DNA from: Palaemon carinicauda
Taxonomy: Eukaryota > Arthropoda > Malacostraca > Decapoda > Palaemonidae
DNA: 64,000 bases
Direction of reading: 5' to 3'
NCBI RefSeq assembly: GCF_036898095.1
Contig: NC_090729.1
Location: forward strand, 72,773,102 to 72,837,101
Shown here piece by piece: positions 56,611 through 64,000 of the stretch. Under the pieces are notes generated by a model. It made no database searches and was not told the DNA's origin. It was given only the letters and a program-made list of their open reading frames with translations. A program made the position numbers and the translations under genes. Position 1 is the first letter of the stretch. The number at the start of each line of letters is the position of its first letter.

Positions 56611-57147
56611 ATATAGTAGTCTACATAAGGAAAATTGAAAGTTGTGTATATGTAGAAATGCTCTACAGTTTCGTCCGCCAATGGACCTCTTCTTGGAGCG
56701 TTTATTATGCAAAGAAATATTACACGCGTTTGTACATACAGGAAAGGCTTCAAATCATAAAAAAAAAGATAAAATTATACTATTACTACCCAACAGGCAA
56801 AAGTCACTTAACATGGGGATAAAACTAGTAAAAGTTGAAATTACAAATTAACATGAAAACAAGTAAATGGAATGTTACTTGGGTGCTTGTCAAACATTCC
56901 ATTACCTGTTCTCATGTTAATTTGTAATTTCAACTTTTACTAGTTTTATCCCCATGTTAAGTGACTTTTGCCTGTTGGGTAATAATAGTATAATTTTATC
57001 CTTTTTTTTATGATTTGAAGCCATTCCTGTATGTACAAACGTGTGTAATATTTCTTTGCATAATAAACGCTCCAAGAAGAGGTCCATTGGCGGACGAAAC
57101 TAGAGCATTTCTACATATACACAACTTTCAATTTTCCTTATGTAGAC

Positions 57148-57156
<9 letters not shown>
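56611..57156. repeat. Long palindrome, arms about 262 bases
   Basis: The left arm (56611-56874) is repeated inverted at 56896-57156 around a spacer of about 21 bases (TTACTTGGGTGCTTGTCAAA). Landmarks: GTAGTCTACATAAGGAAAAT at the start of the left arm and ATTTTCCTTATGTAGACTAC at the end of the right. Differences are few (for example AACTAG against CTACAG near the outer part), implying a recent origin. Confidence 0.9.
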
Positions 57157-57211
<55 letters not shown>

Positions 57212-57649
57212 GCGTATACAAAGTCACACCTATTAATTTCCTACACCATTTACTTATCTATCTATCTATCTATCTATTGATATAGCTATTTCTTCTATCT
57301 ATTTGTACCTTTATAATCACTTATCAAAAAGGAAAGTACTCTTATTTATCTATATCAGAAAGTTAACCAAATCTGGGAACAAATGTCCAAAGCTCCCAAA
57401 TTCAGGTCTCCTGGAATTTATTGGATGCACCCATATTCGTTGCCTCCGCCTCGTCTACGCTTTCTCAGCCACAGCAACAATGCTATTTCTGCAACAGCAA
57501 AGACGTCCATACTCCTTGAAGGCTGCCTTGGTACTGAATGATGTGTTAATCAGATTCAGTAGGTTGGAACTATACCGATTCAAAATGACTCGAGTCAAAT
57601 GATTCTCCACGAATTGAATCGATTCGATTCGCTTGGTGTAAACGCAGCC

Positions 57650-57870
57650 TTGGTGAAGAAGAATTGTTTGTTAATCTCAGTGTTGTCAGGTGTATGAGGA
57701 CAGAGGAAAATATGTAAAGAATAGGCCAGACTATTAGGTGCATGTGTGGGCAAAAGAAAAATGAATCGTAACCGGAGAGAAGAATCCAATGTAGTACTGC
57801 CTGGCCAGTTAAAGGAACCCATAACTCTCTAGTGGTAGTATCTCAACGGGTGGCAGGTGCCCTGGAGACC
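57650..57870 (+). repeat. SINE-like dispersed repeat, copy 2, part 2
   Basis: Resumes GGTGAAGAAGAATTG directly after the transposon and runs through CTCAGTGTTGTCAGGTG and AGTGGTAGTATCTCAACGGG to about CCTACTATC. Confidence 0.85.
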
Positions 57871-59394
57871 CTACTATCGTGTTGCATTATCGTATGTGTT
57901 ATATATTATGTTGATTGCTCGAGCACGAAAGTTACATGACCATTATCACTGGGGCAATAAAAAGAACACTAGATCGATGAACAAGAATGATGATGCATAA
58001 ATATAACACACAATGGAAGCAAATTCTTAATTTCTGGTAGGCGTACTTATTCAATATTTATGTACCAAAGACTCAGCGCTATATTGACCTCCACCTTTTG
58101 AAATAAAGCAATATGTAGCCTACAACTCTACTCAAACACAGTATAATCACTCGACAAAAATCCAAACTGTTCAAAATAGCGCAGTAGGCTACAGTCACGA
58201 TCACGTCCATAAGTGACGGTGCTGTGCATATAGTCTTTGGTGCTGTGTACTTTGATTTTCGGACAAAATATCAACCTACAAAAAAATATCTGACACTGCG
58301 GTACCACGGGCACCATAGATCCCGTGAAGTGGATCATTTAAAAGCATAGATATCCTACCATAGATATCTATGATTGAAGGGACTTGATATCCCATACATT
58401 GCTGTTTACTATGTATTCTTTTTGGACTTCTGACTAGGCATTTCTTTATATCAATAAATATAAACTTGAAATTCTCAACCTTACCTCACAAAATATTCAA
58501 AATGATTATGATAGAAATAATGATGATGATAAAAATTAAATAAAAAACATATCATATTCGTTTCTCACTCCTAAAAGAAAAATGTGATTACTGGAGTCTG
58601 TAATTGACAAAAATTTTCATGATATCTAAAAGCTATAAGAAAATATCCTTCTCAGGCTACCTAAATAGCGTCGTTATATGTATAAAAAAAGAAATAGGAT
58701 GAAAAAAAAAACCTGCGTGTGAAATTCATTTGTTCGCCATATATCAAAGGAACCCTCTCTCTCACCTTTTGCATTTTTAGCGGGAAATATCTGACCTCTC
58801 ATTGGCTGATTCGTTCTCAGCTCTGATTGGTGGTTGTGTTTGACGTTATGCAATAGTATTGTTATGAATTAATCTAATTGGGTAGGGGTGATAAACCTAT
58901 ACTTATTGCAGACAAACTATGACTGAATAATAAAATTTTCTTGGAAATTAACTTTAAATTATATTATTAATTGTACATTAAATAGAAGGGCATAAGTTAA
59001 ATAAATATATAATTTTCGAAGGAATAATTGACTGTGTTCTGGCTACGATGATAGATGTGCTTGTGGGCATATGATAGGCTGTAGTAATATAAGCTAACTA
59101 CCAATCATCGTTGAGAAAGTTGTAGCCAATCAGAGGACTGGACTATCTCGCCGATAGAGAAAGAGGTCCAAGGAATTATGAGTTGCTGTTCGAAAAACTT
59201 TAGCCTACCTACCGAAATTTCCATTAAACGCTAAGTGGGGGACGGAGCTGAAGATTTCTTTTATATTTAAGCGAATTGGAGATATAGTTTCTTCAAAATA
59301 TATATAGTCAGTTCCTTGTGAGATGTTTTAATAACATCTTTTAATGGAGGGATAGATTCTGATTATAAAATAATTTTTATTCAGAAATACGTTG
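57871..59394. other. Non-coding stretch with several CCAAT-type motifs
   Basis: There is no convincing gene. ATTGG/CCAAT pentamers occur at about 58801 (CATTGGCTG), 58827 (GATTGGTGG), 59101 (CCAATCAT) and 59126 (GCCAATCAG), which can mark promoters, but no downstream coding exon is seen. Confidence 0.35.
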
Positions 59395-59616
59395 GTAGTA
59401 GGTTGGCCAGAGCACCAGCCACCCGTTGAGATACTACCGCTAGAGTTATTAGGTCCTTCGACTGACCAGACAGCACTATATTGGACCCCTCTCTCTGATT
59501 GCGGCTTATTTGTCCTTTGCCGTCGCATATACAGAATAGTCTGGCCTATTGTTTACACATTCTCCTGTGTCCTCATACACTTGACAACACTGAGGTTACC
59601 AAACAATTCTTCTTTA
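59395..59616 (-). repeat. SINE-like dispersed repeat, copy 3 (truncated, minus)
   Basis: The complement of the 3' half of the repeat: GGTAGTAGGTTGGCCAGAGC at the family's 3' end, running to CCAAACAATTCTTCTTTAC, after which homology stops. Confidence 0.85.
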
Positions 59617-60713
59617 CAGTGGAGGTTAACTACTTGCGATGTTCCCTCAGTGGAAGTGATGTATGTCTGTTTTGTTCCAATCCTATTCAAAACATATGGT
59701 GGTACTTCATAATTAAAGCAGGTTTTTGCATGTCTTTTTAGCCCCGAACGGATTCCAAGAATAGCATTCATCATTTTCGTCTGCATTCTATTTCTTATCT
59801 TATTTTTCACAAGATTTATCGAGCTAAAAATTCTTTCAACCTCTGTATTTGAATGAGGATATAAAACATTCTTTAAGATAGTACTACACTTCGATCTCTT
59901 AATCGATGTAATGATGGCATTTTGCTATCAGTGAAGCATCCCTTGCATAAATCGTTCAAGTTATCGCAAGTTGACACAGAAGTATGCTCTGCTATAAGCA
60001 ATGCCACACGTCCTTCTGCAATCTTCTGAACTTCACTTGATTTTCTTAAAGGCTGGAATGGTATTGTAAACTGTCTTGCACTGCATGAAACAGCATTTGC
60101 CCAGTGTGTGTGTGTCTTTTTTTTTTTCATGAGCTTTCAAGTCACATAACTTAAGACACAAGAACGCACTGACAAAATTTACAATCAGGCACACTTTCAC
60201 CACTTTTCTTTTTTCAGTTAACCAATGTTTTGAATCTTCATCTTGAATCATTCCTTTCGAAATTTCTATGTGTATCGAGTCTTAGGCATCTTAAATTTAG
60301 AATCAATATACCTCTTGCCTAGAGTAGCCACTGTAGTCAACCTTAACCTACAAAGACAGGTTTGCGTAGGTCCGATTACACTAAAAATTGGTCAACGTTG
60401 GTTGGCGGGGATAAAACAAACTTCAGTAGGAATCATGAGTGATACCTGTATGGTATGTTAGTAGGTAACTTTGTAGCAATTGGTACTTGGAAATACAAGC
60501 ATCAAGTTTCGAAAATTCTACTGCAATTCTTTTGTGAATTGGATACGAATAACAATTAATGAGAACATGTTTTAGGAAAAATATCCAGAAAACCGCTAGA
60601 ATTTTTCATACAAAGCTAATATTTCCCGCTAGCCGCTAAACTCATTTTCTTCCCGCTAGATTGAAGCAAAAAGATCCAGATCTGGCGGGAAAACCGCTAA
60701 AATGGCAACACTG
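59617..60713 (-). mobile_element. Putative hAT transposon remnant
   Basis: On the minus strand the segment starts CAGTGTTGCCATTTTAGCGG, typical of hAT ends (CAGxG), and at the other edge the + strand reads CAGTGGAGG, giving CAGTG at both ends. A decayed hAT transposase C-terminus lies between. Eight-base flanks do not match, so the boundaries are tentative. Confidence 0.45.
59720..60251 (-). pseudogene. hAT transposase C-terminal region
   Basis: Near 59740-59890 the minus strand reads VLYPHSNTEVERIFSSINL then KNKIRNRMQTKMMNAILGI, the hAT C-terminal dimerisation motif (P-x-S-N/S-x-x-x-E-R-x-F-S). Upstream pieces (60251-59873) read LGKCCFMQCKTVYNTIPAF and AEHTSVSTCDNLNDLCK in shifting frames. 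The catalytic core is not intact, and the frame breaks several times. A host gene derived from hAT (ZNF862-like) is a less likely alternative given the decay. Confidence 0.65.
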
Positions 60714-61019
60714 CTTTCGACTGAGAATATGTAAACAAAATCCGTACACATACATAAAAAAAACAAAGTGAGCATTGCTCTAAAAAAAATCGAATCCTAC
60801 TGCAATACAAAAGTAAGAAAAATCACATCCTAACTTTTGGACAATTAATGAATGATTAAATCCTTCATAACATGGAATACTACACCTATGAACTGTGCCG
60901 AAACACGTTCTAACAATGCAATACTGTGCAATCATTACTCTGAATACCCGTAGCGTATATATTATTACAGTACAAAATACATAACAGTCTCCTTTCCCTT
61001 AACTTGACATTGTACAAAA
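60714..61019. other. AT-rich non-coding stretch, possible gypsy#3 LTR region
   Basis: Lies just downstream (minus strand) of the pol stop of gypsy#3, so an LTR would be expected here, but I cannot pair it with a second copy. Confidence 0.3.
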
Positions 61020-63048
61020 CTACAAATCTAATCTCTCAGGGGGCTTCCCTCTATTCATCCTATATGGAAGTACTCTAACTTCATCCTGTACTGGTACATG
61101 AATAGATTCCGAATCTACATCTGATGTTTGGGCATCTTGGTTATTTGATTTAACTACTTCTGAAAATTTCTCATCTCTAACATTCACATGATCTACAACA
61201 TTTTTATTTAATGGCTGTAATTAATCAACATGACGTTTTACTATATTTCCACCAACTTGAACATCATAATGTAAATTTCCTATCTCTTTTACAATTTCTC
61301 CTGCTACCCACTTTTCTGGAGTATTGTATGATCTTACCATGACATTAGAACAAGGGGAAAAATGTCTCACTTTAGGAAGACTTTCTAATGGCTTATACCC
61401 TTTTTCTTCTAAATCATTTTGCAAATTTGGATACAACAAATCTAATTTACACCTAATCCTCCTCCCCATCAACAAATTTTATGGTGTCACACCTATTGTG
61501 CTGTGTGGTGTTGTTCTATAAGACAATAAAAACTCAGACACATTAAGAAATATGTTATTTGAATTTGCCTTTCTACATTTCATGTTATGCAAAAATGTTT
61601 GAACAAACCTTTCAGCCTCTCCATTTGTGGAAGGGTGATATATAGCTGAAAATGTATGTTTAATACCATTAACTTCACTAAAATCTTTAAATTCCTGTGA
61701 GGTAAACTGTGTACCATTACCAGTTACAATTCTTTCAGGAATTCCAAGAGTAGAAAAATTTTTCATTAATTCTTGAATTGTGGCGTAAGATGTTGTTGTC
61801 TTCATTGGGATTACTTCTGGCCACTCACTGTAAGCATCTACAACTATCAAAAACAAATAACCTAAGAAAGGACCTGCAAAATCTATGTGCACTCTTTGCC
61901 ATGGATACCTGGGTAATTCTCACGTGTGCATTCTAGAAAATTGAGGGTTGTTCAGTTGCGTAGCACAATTCATACAATTTCTTACAAATAATTCAATGTC
62001 TCTACACCTGGCCACCAGACAAAAGTTCTTGCAATAGACTTTGACCTGACAATACCTTGGTGATCAGCATGTATTTCAGACAAACCCTTATTCCTCAGTG
62101 AACTAGGAATAATTACTCTTGACCATTTCATTATACAACCTTGTGTTATACTTAATTCACTCCATATATCTTTATAGATTTTACAATTTACCTCCTGTCC
62201 ACATAAGTCTCTACCTGTCATTAAACTCTCTAAAACCTTACTAAGTATTGGGTCTTTCTTGGTATTATGTGCAATATCCTTGGCTGTAATGGGTACATCA
62301 TATACTAAAACTAGTAATATACTATCATCATACTCTTCTGGTGCTTTGTCTACTGGAAATCTAGATAAAGCATCTGTATTACCCATCTTTGACGTGGGAC
62401 GATATTCTATATCATAATGATATGCGGCTAATGTAATTGCCCAACGTTGTAGTCTTGCAGCTACCAACGTAGGTAAAATTGCTTTTGGACCCAATATTGC
62501 TAATAGAGGTTTATGATCTGTAACAAGTGTGAACCTTTTCCCCATAAAGATACATATGAAATTTCTTAACTCCATATACTAATGCTAAACCTTCTTTTTC
62601 TATTTGAGAGTAATTCCTTTCTGCCTTGTTCAAAACCCTAGAAGCGAAAGCAATTGGCTTTTCTGTTCCATCCGGCATTACATGAGATAATACTGCGCCT
62701 AAACCTATGTTCGATGCTTCACAAACTAATTTAACTGGTAAATCCATTTGATAATGTACTAGAAAAGTAGGTGAAGTTATTTCCTGCTTGATTCTTTCAA
62801 AAGATTCGTGACAATCTTGTGTCCAATTCCACTCTACACCCTTATCCAGCAAATTATACAATGGATGGGCAATTGTAGATAAATTCTGAATGAAATTTCC
62901 ATAAAATGTTACTAAACCTAAAAATTATTGTAATTCCTTAGAATTTTGTGGTACCTTATTTGATATCACTGCATTAACTTTCTCCTTAGTCTTGTGAATA
63001 CCTTTGCCATTGATTACAAAACCCAAGTGTTCCACTGAATCAACTTCT
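61020..63048 (-). pseudogene. Ty3/gypsy pol remnant: RT end, RNase H, integrase (gypsy#3)
   Basis: Reading on the minus strand from 63048, the RT tail (VEHLGFVINGKGI; FERIKQEITSPTFLVHY) leads to RNase H (KLVCEASNIGLGAVLSH with Glu for the catalytic Asp; AFASRVLNKAERNYSQIEKE; TLVTDHKPLLAILG; NTDALSRFPV), a zinc-binding segment (EIHADHQG), and the integrase core (MHIDFAGPF; PSTNGEAERFVQTF). Where VTDNGTQF is usual this copy reads VTGNGTQF, losing the second catalytic Asp. A C-terminal tail (PYRMNRGKPPERLDL) ends at about 61023. Three or more frameshifts are present. The order RT-RNase H-integrase is canonical, unlike gypsy#1 and #2. The 5' portion is cut off by DIRS#3 at 63050. Confidence 0.8.
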
Positions 63049-63049
63049 A

Positions 63050-64000
63050 AAACGGATTTTGAGCGAAGCGAAAAATCTATTTTTGGGTGAGATAGCCATG
63101 TCGTCCTGATGGAAGGTTCCTTCAGTAGATTCCTAAGGGTATATATGACTACAGTAGATATTTCCAGAGAATTAAACTAAAGGTTTCACAGAATTCTAAC
63201 TTCTGGCACGAGTACCCATAAGGTTTCCCTTTAGGATATCGTATAATAACAGGGGACGTATGCTTGACACGCCGCATAGCTATCTGCACCCCACATAGCG
63301 TTAACGCTTCGAGGGGGAAGTGTGGCAAGTTATGGGAGGAGCCGTTACTAATTTCTCCTCCTTCGTTACTGTTACAGTACTCTGTGACGTCATAACCGCC
63401 GCCATGTTTGGCCGCCATCTTGGTTGACGTCACCGTTGCGCACCTTCCTCATTCCTTCAGGCGTTTAGGCCAGCCTCCATGATACAATATGATTGGGAGG
63501 GGCCTGTCAAGGCCTGAATAGAGAAAAAAGCGGGTTCATCAGGACACCATGGCTATCTCACCCAAAAATAGATTTTTCGCTTCACTCAAAATTCGTTTTT
63601 TGGGCTCAAGCCATGTCGTCCTGATGGAAGTGTACCAGAGAATTAATGTATCGTGGATTTTTCCCTTTTGTAGTGCCTTCGACTTCTAGACAATATTCCT
63701 TTGGTCTGATGACCATAGAGACCTGTGACATTTCTGTTACATGTCATTACAGATAGGCATATACCATGTTACCGCTTTCTGGCCCCCCGGCAGAGAAGTC
63801 CTATTTGGACGTAAGGAACATCTTTAAGTTACTTGATAGAGGAACTCACCTAGTCTCGGAGATACCTGCCGGTCCCAGGGTCAGATAGAAGAAGGTAAGT
63901 ACAACTGTGATGGAACAAATTACCTTAGTCTACATGAGTTTGTATCAATAAGGAACAATATTATAACATTGTTCATACCATTATTCAAATAAGGAGGTAA
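63050..64000 (-). mobile_element. DIRS#3, 3' end, minus orientation, runs off the window
   Basis: From 63053 the + strand reads ACGGATTTTGAGCGAAGCG and GGGTGAGATAGCCATGTCG, the complement of the right end of DIRS#1. An inverted terminal repeat follows, then an ICR at 63533-63632 containing both CACCCAAAAATAGATTTTTC and TTTTGGGCTCAAGCCATGTC. The rest to 64000 corresponds to the 3' untranslated region; coding parts would lie beyond the window. It is inserted in the RT part of gypsy#3. Confidence 0.8.
63533..63632 (-). repeat. Internal complementary region of DIRS#3
   Basis: Joins the complements of both termini as in DIRS#1 (29201-29298), in reverse orientation. Confidence 0.85.

Overview
The window looks like repeat-saturated intergenic DNA from a decapod crustacean, possibly a caridean shrimp. 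That reading is an inference from (TA)n and (CT)n microsatellites everywhere, DIRS-type tyrosine-recombinase retrotransposons, Ty3/gypsy elements, a jockey/CR1-like LINE and MADF-encoding DNA transposons. I find no convincing host gene, rRNA, tRNA or CRISPR array. Almost every real coding stretch belongs to a mobile element, and most carry stops or frameshifts.

Layout. 1-2445: decayed LINE (endonuclease end plus reverse transcriptase). 2456-2738: small inverted-repeat element. 4907-11960: Ty3/gypsy element of Gmr1-like gene order (gag, protease, integrase, then RNase H) with no RT, flanked by 1.45-1.57 kb LTRs. 11966-13386: an inverted LTR of the same family, then a (TA)n tract. 13542-42295: a degenerate DIRS element (DIRS#2) with inverted termini and an internal complementary region. 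Inside it sit a gag-only LTR retrotransposon in two tandem copies (15995-20491; 20763-33915, minus strand), a SINE-like repeat (34785-35390) and a MADF-encoding DNA transposon (35547-37408). Copy B of the gag-only element is itself split by a second, nearly intact DIRS element (DIRS#1, 21086-29748). 42480-50413: another inverted gypsy LTR split by a second RT-less gypsy copy (43436-49970), which has a candidate ATAGT target duplication. 50.4-54.8 kb: microsatellites, a Tc1/mariner scrap and an inverted copy of a repeat first seen at 4.1-4.4 kb. 55590-57870: SINE-like repeat split by a PIF/Harbinger-like element with ~49-bp terminal inverted repeats and a ~260-bp internal palindrome. 59395-60713: third SINE-like copy and a hAT transposase remnant. 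61020-63048: minus-strand gypsy pol. 63050-64000: end of a third DIRS element in minus orientation.

How the parts work together. DIRS#1 shows the full DIRS kit: gag with an N-terminal Cys/His cluster, RT with YLDD, RNase H, a methyltransferase-like domain, an R-H-R-Y tyrosine recombinase, inverted terminal repeats, and an internal complementary region that is the reverse complement of the two joined termini, as the circular-intermediate model for DIRS requires. The gag-only element has LTRs, a polypurine tract and a tRNA-Lys-like primer binding site but no pol, so it must have used proteins supplied in trans. The nesting gives a relative insertion order: inverted gypsy LTR and (TA)n first, then DIRS#2, then the gag-only element and its tandem duplication, with DIRS#1 last.

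Limits: boundaries come from reading by eye, so ends in T-runs or TA tracts are uncertain by several bases. Family names rest on motif recognition, not searches.
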